Part shown: one piece after another, positions 17,083-25,635 of the stretch
How positions within the stretch are numbered: position 1 is the stretch's first letter
Layout: each line of letters starts with the position of its first letter
Translations under genes and position numbers: made by a program
NCBI RefSeq assembly: GCF_040081985.1
Contig: NZ_JBEBMH010000020.1
Coordinates: 1 to 64,000, forward strand
Length of the DNA: 64,000 nt
Reading direction: 5' to 3'
From: Kumtagia yinganensis
GTDB taxonomy: Bacteria; Pseudomonadota; Alphaproteobacteria; Rhizobiales; Rhizobiaceae
Notes under the pieces: generated by a model
The model's input: only the letters and a program-made list of their open reading frames with translations
Database searches by the model: none
Told to the model about the DNA's origin: nothing

Positions 17083-18446
17083 GTCCGTCCTCCTGTGGCT
17101 GCGTGTTCGCGAACGGGGTCAGTGCCTGCCGCTCCGTCGCACGCCGTTGTCGACGCGACGTCCGTGGTTCTTGCGTCGAGCGCAAGGGATTCGGGCGTCT
17201 GTGCAGGCAGCGCCGGCATGATACGGAAGTCGGACCGCTCAGCTGGCGGCAGCGCCCGGCTGCGCACCGAACGCCAGAGCGCATAGAGGCCGTAGAGCGC
17301 GTATACGCCGCCCATGGCGACGAAAAATCCGTCCGGACCCATCTCGTCCATCAGCCTGCCGCCGAGCTGCGGTCCGACCATGTTGCCGATCCCGTAGACG
17401 ATCAGCAGCCCGCCGGACACCTGCAGGAACTCGTCGGCGCTCGCCTGGTCGTTGGCGTGGGCGACGTTCAAGGCGTAGATGGTGAAGAGGACCGAGCCGA
17501 GCGCGAACACGCCGGTGACGATCGCGACGGGATCGGTCGGGGCGACCATCACCATGCATGCGGAGATCGCGGCGCCGATCGCGCCAGCCAGCGCCATGAC
17601 GTAGCGCCTGTCGATCCGGTCGGAGAGCCAGCCGAACGGCACCTGGAAAACCACGCCGCCGACCATCGCGGCGGTCAACATCGTGGCGATGCCTGTCTCG
17701 GTCAGTCCCGCCGCCTTGCCGTATAGCGGGCCGAAGTAAATCCAGTTACCGAAGATCACGCCTGCCAGAAAAGACCCCACGACCGCTGCAGGGGATTTCC
17801 GGAACAGGGCCCGTGCGTTGATCGTCACTTGCGTCAGCGGTTGGGGCGAAGGGGCGACCGATAGTGCCACCGGAAGCAGCGCCGCCCCGAAGGCGAGCGC
17901 GCCGACCATGAAGAGCGTCTCCTTCGTGATGTTCCCAAGCGGCAGGATGAACTGGCCCACCGCAACGCCCGACATCGACACGATCATGTACGCCGCGAAG
18001 ACCGTCCCCCGGCTGGCGTTGTCGACGCGTTCGTTCAGCCAGCTCTCGATGACCATGTAGCCGCCGACCAGCGTCATGCCGCCCAGCGCACGGAAGAAGC
18101 CCCAGGCGACCGGATGGGGGACGAGCGCGAGCAGTAGCAGCGAGGCGGCGAGCAGCGTCTGCAGAACCGCGAAGACCCTGATGTGACCGACGCGGCTGAC
18201 GAAGAGGGGCGTGAGGATGCAGCCTGCGGTGAAGGCGACGGCATAGGCAGTCCCGATCCAGGCGATGGCCGTCGATGACCAGCCTTCGGCGGACGCCCTA
18301 AGCGGGACGAGGACGTTGCCCAGCCCGGTCCCGACCATCATCAGGAAGGTTCCGAGAAGCAGGGCGGTGAAGGAGCGAAGCTGCTGCCACAAGATGTCGC
18401 TTGCCGTAGATGTCGATGCATGGAGCTTAGGCCATTCGGTCGGCAC
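17079..18446 (-). CDS. MFS transporter (YcaD-like)
   Basis: The protein has 455 residues with 12 predicted membrane segments in two halves. The first half has GLGNVLVPLRASAEGWSS and GYMVIESWLNERVDNASRG, and the second has the MFS loop GWLSDRIDRRYVMALAG. Both are typical of the YcaD group of putative transporters. The last 60 residues are hydrophilic and probably cytoplasmic. It is coupled to the 5-FCL gene downstream. The substrate is unknown. Confidence 0.85.
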   Translation of the reverse strand: MPTEWPKLHASTSTASDILWQQLRSFTALLLGTFLMMVGTGLGNVLVPLRASAEGWSSTAIAWIGTAYAVAFTAGCILTPLFVSRVGHIRVFAVLQTLLAASLLLLALVPHPVAWGFFRALGGMTLVGGYMVIESWLNERVDNASRGTVFAAYMIVSMSGVAVGQFILPLGNITKETLFMVGALAFGAALLPVALSVAPSPQPLTQVTINARALFRKSPAAVVGSFLAGVIFGNWIYFGPLYGKAAGLTETGIATMLTAAMVGGVVFQVPFGWLSDRIDRRYVMALAGAIGAAISACMVMVAPTDPVAIVTGVFALGSVLFTIYALNVAHANDQASADEFLQVSGGLLIVYGIGNMVGPQLGGRLMDEMGPDGFFVAMGGVYALYGLYALWRSVRSRALPPAERSDFRIMPALPAQTPESLALDARTTDVASTTACDGAAGTDPVREHAATGGRT

Positions 18447-18607
18447 GGAACCCCTCGAATGCGTCGTCTGCCTGGCGCTTTCCCGCCATTGGCCGAGGGC
18501 GTGTGCAGACCAAAGCGTTCGGTATCGCGCCGAAGCAGAAGTTGGGCTTTGTCATCACCTGCGGTAAGCTGCCAATGGGATGCACTCGGTCGCGAGAGGG
18601 AATTGCC

Positions 18608-18847
18608 ATGACGAAGTGGATCATGCTGGCAGTCGGCGTGCTGCTCTCGGCGAACGGCTTCTACACGCGCACCTATGACTTCCCGAATGACACCCCGGTC
18701 CGCTATTGCTTCAACATGGATGCTATCGGGGTCTACGGATGTTTCCATAACCAGCTGATGCCCATGCTGATCGCCTGGGCACCGTTCCTGATCGGGCTCG
18801 CACTCATCGCATGGTCTGTCGTCCGCGTGATCCGGAGAGCCGCCTGA
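18608..18847 (+). CDS. Small membrane protein, 79 aa
   Basis: The start at 18608 is preceded by GAGAGGG. The protein has an N-terminal hydrophobic segment (IMLAVGVLLSANGFY), a short extracytoplasmic loop with two cysteines (YCFNMDAIGVYGCFHN) that could form a disulfide, and a second membrane segment (MLIAWAPFLIGLALIAWSVV) ending in RRAA. No family is recognised. It is isolated and divergent from the MFS gene. A longer frame from 18503 is possible but lacks a good ribosome binding site. Confidence 0.6.
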   Translation: MTKWIMLAVGVLLSANGFYTRTYDFPNDTPVRYCFNMDAIGVYGCFHNQLMPMLIAWAPFLIGLALIAWSVVRVIRRAA

Positions 18848-19145
18848 CTGGCTCGTCCGGTTGGGAAAGCAGCGCGGTTCCGCTGGCTTGACTTTCCGGT
18901 CGCGAAGGCCCACGTCTGGGGCATGTGCAGCACCGACCGCCACCTCCTTATGTTCTTCAGGGTGTGCCCCATCGCGGGCATCTGACCCCCGGCCAGGTCG
19001 CGTCGCGCCCCGGCCGCGGGGCATAGGCTGAATTCCCGCTGCTGCGGAGTCAGTCTCAAACAGCGGCAACATCCCAATCTCAGCAAGCGCCAGCGCCACG
19101 TCGAACACGTGCGCGCGGACCACAGTCATAAGAGGGCCGAGAACC

Positions 19146-19598
19146 ATGGCTCAGGCAAACAAGAAGCACCGCAAGCCTGCGATCACCGTCACCCGCACCG
19201 ACAGCGAGCGGCTCTGGCGGCTGGCCGAATCCTTCGCCGACCGGAATCCCGCAGTGGCCGAAGGACTCATCGCCGAACTAGACCGCGCGAAGGTCGTCGA
19301 CGACGGACGGCTCGCCGCGGACGTCGTCCGCATGGGGTCTTCGCTGCGCTTCACCAGCGATCTCGGCGAGGACCGGCGCGTGACGCTCGTATTCCCGGGA
19401 GAAGCGGACATCGCCGAAGGCAAGGTATCGATCCTCACGCCGATCGGCGTCGCGCTGATCGGACTCGCCGCCGGCCAGTCCATCGACTGGACCGCGCGCG
19501 ACGGACGCACCCATCGACTGACGGTTGAATCCGTCGACGCTCCCGGGTCACAGGCAGCGTCAGTCACGCCGTCGGCGGAACTGCGCGCCGCGTCATGA
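19146..19598 (+). CDS. rnk: Nucleoside diphosphate kinase regulator-like protein (Rnk)
   Basis: The protein has 150 residues. The C-terminal GreA/GreB-like domain is clear: VRMGSSLRFTSDLGEDRRVT, VFPGEADIAEGKVSILTPIG and ALIGLAAGQSIDW. The N-terminal part (TRTDSERLWRLAESFADRNP) is the short Rnk arm. Rnk-type proteins bind RNA polymerase in the secondary channel region and were named for effects on NDP kinase levels. GAGGG precedes the ATG. A second Rnk-like gene follows at 19745. Confidence 0.88.
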   Translation: MAQANKKHRKPAITVTRTDSERLWRLAESFADRNPAVAEGLIAELDRAKVVDDGRLAADVVRMGSSLRFTSDLGEDRRVTLVFPGEADIAEGKVSILTPIGVALIGLAAGQSIDWTARDGRTHRLTVESVDAPGSQAASVTPSAELRAAS

Positions 19599-19744
19599 CC
19601 GAAATCCGCCCGCCCTGCCGCCTCTCGCTTTTCGGGGGCTGCCTCATCGCAGGATAGCTGCCCCTGCGCCGCGCCAGTGCGGCCCAGGGGATTCTCCAGT
19701 GCGCCACAACGTAACCGCTCGAAGCCGAGCGATGGAGAACAGCT

Positions 19745-20284
19745 ATGACGAGAGAGACCTGCTTCCTCACGACGAAGGACTTCACGATCCTGGAGGTGAT
19801 GCGTGACCGCTGCCTCGGCCAGGACGATCCGCTCGCGCCGATCCTCAAGCGGAAGATCGAGGCGGCGACGGTGATGTTCCGCGACGACATCCCCGTCAAC
19901 GTCGCCACCCTCAGCAGCCGGGTGACCTTCAGCGTCGACGGCCGCGATCCCGACACGCGCATCATCTCGCATGACCGGATGACGTCGCCGATCGGCATGT
20001 ACCTGCCGATCACGACGGCGCGCGGACTGGCGCTGCTGGGCCTTTCCGAGGGCCAGGGGTTCGCCCTGCGCAACGGCGACGGCGAGGAGGAGCGGATCGT
20101 GCTTCACGAGGTTCACTACCAGCCCGAAGCCGCGAGGCGCGAGAAGGAGGCGCTGGAACGGCCCGGCACGCCGACCTTCGGCAAGCCGAGCCTCCGCGTG
20201 ATCCGGGGAGCGTTCTACGACCAGCCCCGCCTCGTGCCGGTCGCCCATGACGGCTTCGACGATCCCGGCCCGTCGGCCGCCTGA
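19745..20284 (+). CDS. Second Rnk/GreA C-terminal domain protein
   Basis: The protein has 179 residues. It shares the Rnk fold pattern: an N-terminal helix TTKDFTILEVMRDR, then VATLSSRVTFSVDGRDPDTR, MTSPIGMYLPITTARGLALL and a GFALRNGDGEEERIVLHEV end. It differs from the upstream Rnk in having a 45-residue basic and proline-rich C-terminal extension (GTPTFGKPSLRVIRG...). The two genes are 146 bp apart on the same strand and probably arose by duplication. It is followed 27 bp later by the TSUP gene. Confidence 0.75.
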   Translation: MTRETCFLTTKDFTILEVMRDRCLGQDDPLAPILKRKIEAATVMFRDDIPVNVATLSSRVTFSVDGRDPDTRIISHDRMTSPIGMYLPITTARGLALLGLSEGQGFALRNGDGEEERIVLHEVHYQPEAARREKEALERPGTPTFGKPSLRVIRGAFYDQPRLVPVAHDGFDDPGPSAA

Positions 20285-20311
20285 ACGTCCGCGGCGGCGC
20301 AGGAGAAACGA

Positions 20312-21061
20312 ATGACCGAATACCTTGTCCTTGCCGCGGCGGCTTTCTTCGCCGGAGTGCTGAACACAATCGCGGGCGGAGGGACGTTCCTGACATTCCC
20401 TGCGCTCGTCTATACGGGCGTGCCGCTTGTTGCCGCGAATGCGACCAGCGCGGTCGCGGTGTTCCCGGGCTACCTCGGAGGAGCGATCGGCTTTCGCCGG
20501 GAGACTCGAGGCGTTCGATCTGCCGCGTCTCCTGCGCATCGTAGCCTTCACGGCGATAGGAGGACTCATCGGCTCCCTGCTCCTTCTCGTCTCCTCCAAC
20601 GAAGCCTTCGCGTTCGTCGTGCCGTTCCTGCTGATGCTCGCGACCGTCGCATTCGCGTTCGGTCCCCCCGCATCCAGGGCTGGGCCAGCCGGCACAGCTT
20701 CGGCAAGGCGGAGGGACCTTGGGGCACGCTGCTCGTCTCCGTCTACGGCGGCTACTTCAACGGCGGACTGGGGATCGTGCTGCTGGCGTTTTTCTCCCTG
20801 TGGGGTATGCGCGACATCAACGTGATGAACGGGCTGAAGAACGCGCTGTCCTTCGTGCTTTCCGCGATTTCAGTCGCCACCTTCGCGGCGGCGGGCATCG
20901 TCGCATGGCCCCAGGCGGCCCTGATGATGGCGGCGGCCACGATGGGCGGCTATGTCGGCGCCCCTGTCGCAAGAGCCCTTCCGGCGTGGATGGTGAGAGC
21001 AGGGGTCATCGCGGTCGGCGTCACGATGAGTACCGTGTTCTTCTGGAGGCTCGTGGCATGA
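20312..21061 (+). pseudogene. TSUP (TauE/SafE) family membrane permease with two compensating frameshifts
   Basis: The N terminus (LNTIAGGGTFLTFPALVYTG, residues about 17-36) and the C-terminal half (from FGKAEGPWGTLLVSVYGGYF to the stop) are in one frame and match TSUP permeases, which carry sulfur oxyanions or organic acids. Between about 20500 and 20665 the conserved sequence (LEAFDLPRLLRIVAFTAIGG) continues in the next frame. The change is one extra base near 20500 and one missing base in the C-run at about 20660, so the ORF stays open but about 55 residues are read out of frame. The good GGAG and ATG at 20312 are intact. Sequencing indels would explain it equally well. Confidence 0.75.
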
Positions 21062-21151
21062 ACGGGCTGACGGCATGTCGCCGGACCACGATCCGAAGAC
21101 TTTGGAGGCGCGGCAGGGCCGTATTGACGCGGCCCTGCCCGTTCCGAAACG

Positions 21152-21274
21152 CTAACGCCGCTTTGCTCCAAGTTTCGGCGCGGCGATCGCCGACACTGTC
21201 GACGCAGCCTGAACCTTTTTCTCCTTGGGTTGCTTAGGCTTTCGGACTTCGCGGTTGCCTCTTCTCGTCGCCAT
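21152..21274 (-). CDS. Small basic protein, 40 aa
   Basis: A 40-codon gene reads MATRRGNREVRKPKQPKEKK, then a short Ala-rich tail ending GAKRR. AAGGA lies 9 nt before the ATG. It has no hydrophobic segment and is strongly basic. Proteins with the REVRKPK motif are small conserved hypotheticals of rhizobia. A relative with the same RKPKQ core begins beyond the right edge of the window and ends at 63891. Function unknown. Confidence 0.65.
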   Translation of the reverse strand: MATRRGNREVRKPKQPKEKKVQAASTVSAIAAPKLGAKRR

Positions 21275-21815
21275 TTCGGAATTCCTTCTTCCAATGTCCC
21301 AGCGCCTGGGCCGCGTCGGAACGCTCGAACCCCCGGCGGGAATGTTTCGTTCTATGGAAAGGGCAGCCCTGGTCCTGGGCGTTCGCCGCGGACCAGGGCT
21401 ACAAGCCTGCTTGGGGCCGCCTACGGAAGGGGAGTCCGTATGAAGGAATTCTAGTCATGGCTCACATCATGACCAGTTAAATAGCAAAGTCAAATATAAT
21501 CGAGCAAAGGCAACCAGCGACGCAAGGCCGCAGTTGATCTTTGTCTGTTGAAATATTTCGCAGAATTGACTATATATTTGATATGTTGAATTTCCGCCAA
21601 AAGAATAACTGGTTTGCTTTTCTAGCGCCATCCCTGACCCGCTCCTAGCCCCGAGCGGCTCGAACGCACGCGTTCGCCGCCTCGGGGCTTCCAAGAAGAC
21701 AATCAGAGCATATCGCGATGGCGCGTTCCTCCCGTGAACGCACCCGTCGCAATGCACGCCGCCTTCGCATTCCTGCGCGCGCGGCTCGATCAACTTTTTG
21801 AACGGAGCGGCAATC
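21275..21815. other. Gene-free segment with a hairpin and an AT-rich stretch
   Basis: No convincing gene is visible in these 540 bases. An 11-bp hairpin (21365-21375 with 21390-21400, arms agccctggtcc/ggaccagggct) lies in the left part. From about 21470 to 21640 base composition becomes strikingly AT-rich for this genome (for example ttgactatatatttgatatg), which may hold promoters for the DUF1127 gene that follows or be foreign spacer DNA. Confidence 0.4.
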
Positions 21816-22106
21816 ATGTCCCAATTCAAGCGATCAGGAACCCATCCAGCATCAACCCGTCGCGCGGGTTTGCGCGCGACAGTCGCGGATCTCATCTCCC
21901 GCGCGACGCATCGTTGGCACCGCGGCCAGGCGGCAGCAGCGCTCCATCGTCTCGACGACTGACAGCTCGAAGACATCGGCATCTCGCGGAACGACATCCC
22001 CCGTGTCGTGGCAGGGCTGGTCCCCTCGAACATCGAAACCTCGACACGAGATGCCCGGATATCGACGCATGCCGACCGGCTCCTGACGGCGGCTAGGATG
22101 CAGTGA
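21816..22106 (+). pseudogene. DUF1127 protein interrupted by a nonsense codon
   Basis: From ATG 21816 the frame reads through a basic N terminus to ATHRWHRGQAAAALHRLDD, then TGA at 21960-21962, then continues in frame as QLEDIGISRNDIPRVVAGLV to the stop at 22104-22106. The DUF1127 core is normally LDDRQLEDIGISR, so TGA most likely replaces an Arg CGA codon. Intact homologues are small Arg-rich proteins linked to stress and RNA metabolism in alphaproteobacteria. The downstream 24-aa gene is 11 bp away. Confidence 0.75.
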
Positions 22107-22117
22107 AGGAGGCAGTA

Positions 22118-22192
22118 ATGGACTTGACCACCAGTACGATCGTGGCCGTAGGACTCCTCGGCATGATGATCATCGCGTTCCTTGTGATCTGA
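22118..22192 (+). CDS. Single-pass micro membrane protein, 24 aa
   Basis: An ideal AAGGAGG lies 6 nt before ATG 22118. The 24-residue product (MDLTTSTIVAVGLLGMMIIA, then FLVI) is almost entirely one transmembrane helix. It sits 11 bp after the DUF1127 remnant and is probably co-transcribed with it. Micro-proteins of this kind often associate with larger membrane complexes; no partner can be named here. Confidence 0.65.
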   Translation: MDLTTSTIVAVGLLGMMIIAFLVI

Positions 22193-22547
22193 AGAGACAA
22201 GCCTCTCGCGACTGCGCGCCATCGCGATGGGCGGCCTGGTTGAGCTCGCGCTGTGCAAGCAGATCAGGATGTCCAGGCTCTGTCGTGAGCCGTGCCAGAG
22301 CGGGCGACGGCCATCCTGAACGCTGCATGTAACGGCCTGCTCCGGCACGGCCCCGACAATGCGGTTCGATTTCGCGGCAGGCCCAGTTATCGGAACGCAT
22401 GCGCGAGTCGCCTACGCGACCGAGGCCTGGGTCGGGGGAAAGGCACGATCGCGGATTCGCACAGGCACAGGCCACGCAGTCTAGCACGGCGTGGTGGTCG
22501 CATGAGGGCTTGGCGCGCGTGCGGTGCGGATCGCGCAGCCAGATGCA
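22193..22547. other. Intergenic segment without recognisable gene
   Basis: About 355 bases between the micro-protein and the XRE gene. Neither strand gives a frame with a ribosome binding site and a familiar protein pattern, and I see no RNA gene or repeat. Confidence 0.4.
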
Positions 22548-22847
22548 TCAGGGCACCCGGTCGTTCGCGACGATCCCTCCTTCGCCCTCCAAGCGTGCGA
22601 TCCGTTTCGCTTCAGATTCGGTGAACTTCAGCCGCACGCCGATGCCGCCGCCATTCTCGTCGATGAACACGGCGCCGAGTTCCTCCAACGCTGCCTGGAG
22701 CGCCTTGATGGTGACTCCATCCGGCTTGTCGAGCTTTCGTTCGAAGTCGTGAATTACGGTTTCGTCGATTCCGGAGCGGATCGTGAGCTTCCCGCGGGTG
22801 ATCTCGACTAGCGCTCTTGCCGCCCGGCACTGCGACCCAGTTATCAT
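22548..22847 (-). CDS. XRE-family helix-turn-helix protein
   Basis: The protein has 99 residues. It begins MITGSQCRAARALVEITRGK and continues with LTIRSGIDETVIHDFERKLD, the rhizobial XRE-type HTH in which the usual xxRxxRxxxxWSxxxLAxxxGV pattern is recognisable. It ends with the characteristic LEELGAVFIDENGGGIGVRL segment and a GEGG tail. GGAGGATGGC precedes the ATG. Target genes are unknown; the gene stands alone. Confidence 0.85.
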   Translation of the reverse strand: MITGSQCRAARALVEITRGKLTIRSGIDETVIHDFERKLDKPDGVTIKALQAALEELGAVFIDENGGGIGVRLKFTESEAKRIARLEGEGGIVANDRVP

Positions 22848-23365
22848 GCCATCCTCCTTCGGTTTTTCGTGGCGGCCAATCTTCTCCTGCGGCTCTTCGG
22901 TTGCAAGGGCGGCGTGGGGTCCGGTGGAGGTGGAACTCCTCGTCGCAAGATTCGCCGCAACGTGGCGGCGACCAGTTTCGATTCAAGGGCCGTGCCCTCT
23001 CTCATGCGTAGGTCCGTGGAGAAAACAGGCGCCGATAGTAGGCCGCTTCGCAATGAAGTCGATGATAGACAGCTGCGGTCCGCCCGGTTCGGCCAGAAAG
23101 CAGGCACATCAGTATGACTCCAGCAATGCCGGGCATCGCTTTGGCGGCATAATGTCGCCTCGGAAAGCAAGCCGCGAAGCCCTATCTAACAGCCATGTGC
23201 ATGGACACTTTCATCAAGGTTTCGAGGCTTGCCGGGAACGGACGCGTCCGCCCCCGGAGCGGGCTTCCTCACCCTGAATTCCGCACCTGATCCTGCTCCG
23301 GGACATCTCTACGAAACCTGCGGTCTACCCCTGCGGCGCCAATCGCCGCATCGATGGAGCGTACG
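22848..23365. other. Intergenic segment, no supported gene
   Basis: About 520 bases upstream of both the XRE gene (divergent) and the zinc-ribbon gene. A perfect short palindrome cggacgcgtccg lies near 23229-23240. Open frames here lack ribosome binding sites and familiar patterns. Confidence 0.35.
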
Positions 23366-23533
23366 ATGAGAACTCCCCGTTCACGGCTCGTCTGCCGTCC
23401 CTGCAACCGAAATCTCCCGCTGTCCGCCAGCCGCTGTCCCTGGTGTCTGACTCCTGTGCATCGCTCCCCGGGCCCGTTCCGGATGCCTGCGCTTTCGCAC
23501 GTCGTCCCGTTGGACATGGGAGCGCGGTCATGA
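23366..23533 (+). CDS. Small zinc-ribbon-like protein, 55 aa
   Basis: The 55-codon frame begins MRTPRSRLVCRPCNRNLPLS and continues ASRCPWCLTP; two CxxC pairs (Cys 10/13 and 24/27) spaced as in a zinc ribbon are visible. GGAG lies 7 nt before ATG 23366; an in-frame ATG at 23354 is less well placed. Its stop overlaps the ATGA of the Nudix-like gene at 23530, indicating translational coupling. The C-terminal half has no familiar pattern. Possibly a zinc-binding partner or regulator of the following gene. Confidence 0.5.
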   Translation: MRTPRSRLVCRPCNRNLPLSASRCPWCLTPVHRSPGPFRMPALSHVVPLDMGARS

Positions 23534-24087
23534 TGCAGTCGATCGGCGGAACCGTCGTCTCTGACGGCCTCCTGAAGGAACATGCCGCGCTCCCGTGGCG
23601 CATGAGCGGCGACGGAACGCTGGAAGTGCTGCTGCTTCGCCCGCGGCGGGACGGCAGCTGGCGGATCCCGGCAGCCCGCTGTTCGGGTACGAGAACCGGC
23701 ATCCAATCTGCAGACCGCGCGGCTTTCCACGACGCGGGCGTCACTGGAAGGGTTGGCCCCGAGCCGATCGGACGCTACGTCGCGCTGAGACACACGGCCG
23801 GAGACAGCTACAAGGCTGTGGAAGTCACGGTCCATGGACTCCATGTCTGGGGTAGCCTGGTCAGCTGGCCGAACGACGTGAAGGTGACGCGGCGGTGGAT
23901 GCCTGCCGCCGAAGCGGCGGTCGCGGTCGAGGACCCCGGCCTCCGCGACCTGTTCCGGTCTCTCGTCTCCGGCGCAACACCCGTCAGACCGGTCCTGCCG
24001 ACAGGCAGCCCACTGTTCGTGGCCACGACCGAACGGGTTTCAGGGCTTGCTTCGTCGGCAGGAGCAGATAGGTTCGCGCCATGCTGA
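23530..24087 (+). CDS. Degenerate Nudix-fold protein
   Basis: The protein has 185 residues from the ATG at 23530 (GGGAG upstream). It follows the Nudix layout: ALPWRMSGDGTLEVLLLRPR, a region where the Nudix box should be, GRYVALRHTAGDSYKAVEVTV, WPNDVKVTRRWMPAAEAA and a C-terminal helix DPGLRDLFRSL. The box reads SADRAAFHDAGVTG instead of the catalytic REXXEEXGU, so the metal-binding glutamates are absent. It is therefore more likely a binding or regulatory protein than an active pyrophosphohydrolase. It is coupled to a small zinc-ribbon gene upstream. Confidence 0.65.
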   Translation: MMQSIGGTVVSDGLLKEHAALPWRMSGDGTLEVLLLRPRRDGSWRIPAARCSGTRTGIQSADRAAFHDAGVTGRVGPEPIGRYVALRHTAGDSYKAVEVTVHGLHVWGSLVSWPNDVKVTRRWMPAAEAAVAVEDPGLRDLFRSLVSGATPVRPVLPTGSPLFVATTERVSGLASSAGADRFAPC

Positions 24088-24143
24088 AACTGCCAGCCTT
24101 CGTGCGCCTCGACGGCGCGCGCCTGCTCAAAGCGGGCATCTAA

Positions 24144-24179
24144 CCCGGACGCGATCTGACCCCTGGCTCAGCGTCCGGG
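24144..24179 (+). terminator. Stem-loop after the Nudix-like gene
   Basis: A 9-bp inverted repeat (cccggacgc ... gcgtccggg) with an 18-nt loop lies about 55 bp after the Nudix-like stop codon. There is no clear T-run, so termination is only a possibility. Confidence 0.35.
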
Positions 24180-24268
24180 TCCGCCAGGCTACAGCAACCT
24201 CATTCGATCTTCGCGCCCGCGATCGCGGGCGGTCGCCTGCGGCGTTCGGCCGTGGCGGGGAGTCCTTC

Positions 24269-24799
24269 ATGGAAATTCTCGATATCCTGCATCCGCAGGA
24301 CGTCCTGGTGCGCGTGCCGCTGCAGGCCAAACGTCCGCTACTGGAGGTCCTGGCACGACGGCTTGCTTCAAGGAGCGGAATGTCCGCCGTTTCCGTTCTG
24401 TCGGCTCTGCTCGGCCGGGAGAAGCTGGGCGCGACCGCGATCGGACAAGGCATCGGCATTCCCCACGCGATGCTGGACGGACTGCAGGAACCCGCCGCGG
24501 TCCTTGCTGTTCTCGAGGCTCCGATCCCTTACCACGCGCCGGACGACCAGTCGGTCGATGTCGTTCTGGCCGTCATCTGGCCCCGGAACGGCTCCTCGGA
24601 CTTCCTCACAGCGCTTGCGCACTTCTGCCGGCGGCTCTCCGATCCGCAGGTCCTGAGGCGGCTCAGGGGTTCGGCATCGGCCGAGGAAGCCCTCCGGCAT
24701 CTTCGTGACCCGGCAGACGCGGCTTGTCCTTCCATCGCCGGGCTGTCGGCTCTCGCTGCGCCCCGGAGCCGCGCGGCAGCGAGGGGGAGCTGGCGATGA
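24269..24799 (+). CDS. ptsN: PTS EIIA(Ntr)-like protein
   Basis: The protein has 176 residues from ATG 24269 (GGGGAG upstream); a longer in-frame extension to 24047 lacks support. The EIIA mannitol/Ntr fold is clear: MEILDILHPQDVLVRVPLQA, LASRSGMSAVSVLSALLGRE, the phospho-acceptor motif GIGIPHAMLDGL, then AVLEAPIPYHAPDDQSVDVV and HFCRRLSDPQVL. EIIA(Ntr) is the terminal regulator of the nitrogen PTS and controls K+ transport and stress responses by protein contacts. Here it is not next to rpoN or hpf, as the chromosomal copy usually is, but heads a coupled run with an unknown protein and polyamine genes. It is probably an accessory paralogue. Confidence 0.85.
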   Translation: MEILDILHPQDVLVRVPLQAKRPLLEVLARRLASRSGMSAVSVLSALLGREKLGATAIGQGIGIPHAMLDGLQEPAAVLAVLEAPIPYHAPDDQSVDVVLAVIWPRNGSSDFLTALAHFCRRLSDPQVLRRLRGSASAEEALRHLRDPADAACPSIAGLSALAAPRSRAAARGSWR

Positions 24800-25635
24800 G
24801 CGCGATCGCGATGGACCGTCCCTCACGTTGGCTGGATGGGCGGATGTCCGGTCAGGAGATGGCCGATGCGCTCGGATGCGACGTTGAGTTCGTCAATGGC
24901 GTGATCGAGTCGTGGTCCCGCCACACCTTGTCGACGGCGCCCGCCGGGGGGACGCAGGGCGTGCAGACCTGCATCAGGCTGGCGGTAGCTCACGCGCTCT
25001 ACGCGACCGGCGGGATGACGGTGCAGGACGCGGCTGCCGTGTCGGCGGGTAGCTGGCAGGTCTCCGCATCCCTGCTGAAGCTGCTGGAGTTCAGGCCGCG
25101 CGGCGTTCGTCCTGGCGAGAATGATCTTGCGGGTCGTGGCGGAGCCGACCCGTTGATGCTGTTCGCGCCGCACGCGGCGGAAGCGATCCCGGTGGCTGCA
25201 GCCGACGAATACCTGGACGTGGCGGACGGCAGACGCGTCTACTGGCGGAAACCGCGACGCGACGCCTATGCGCTTGCCTGCGATATCCAACGCCTGTCCG
25301 ACGCAAGCAGGCGGGACGACACGCCCGCACTCCAGGAAGAGTATCTGGAACTGCTCGCCCGGCTGCGGGAGCCCGAGGACCATGTCTGCGAATGGATCGG
25401 AACGGTCGCCGACGGCCGCTTCCGTCCAGCTCCCGACAGGTTCGCAGAGCGCTCCCCCGCGATGCGCCAGGGACTTTTCGACGGGGAGAGCCGATCGTTC
25501 GCCGAGTCCTACGCGACGAAGGTGTCCGTCAACGTGTCGCTGGCGGCGCGCTCGATGAAACGCCGCGCGCTCGGCCTCGCCGTAATCGATCCGCTGAAGA
25601 GGTCGGCCGTCCGAAAAGGCAATGGCCAAGCATGA
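24796..25635 (+). CDS. Hypothetical protein coupled to ptsN and nspC, 279 aa
   Basis: I do not recognise the family. The start overlaps the ptsN stop (ATGA at 24796-24799) and the stop overlaps the nspC start, so it is in the middle of a tightly coupled operon. The protein is soluble. Residues about 15-45 (MSGQEMADALGCDVEFVNGV) and a later stretch (VAHALYATGGMTVQDAAAVS) resemble helix-turn-helix-like helices, but not convincingly. The C-terminal region is basic (KRRALGLAVIDPLKRSAVRK). Its conserved position suggests a function linked to EIIA(Ntr) or polyamine synthesis. Confidence 0.6.
   Translation: MSAIAMDRPSRWLDGRMSGQEMADALGCDVEFVNGVIESWSRHTLSTAPAGGTQGVQTCIRLAVAHALYATGGMTVQDAAAVSAGSWQVSASLLKLLEFRPRGVRPGENDLAGRGGADPLMLFAPHAAEAIPVAAADEYLDVADGRRVYWRKPRRDAYALACDIQRLSDASRRDDTPALQEEYLELLARLREPEDHVCEWIGTVADGRFRPAPDRFAERSPAMRQGLFDGESRSFAESYATKVSVNVSLAARSMKRRALGLAVIDPLKRSAVRKGNGQA

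Noticed and set aside
21467..22348. A 293-aa minus-strand reading frame
   Set aside because: It runs antisense through the DUF1127 and micro-protein genes, has no ribosome binding site and no family pattern.
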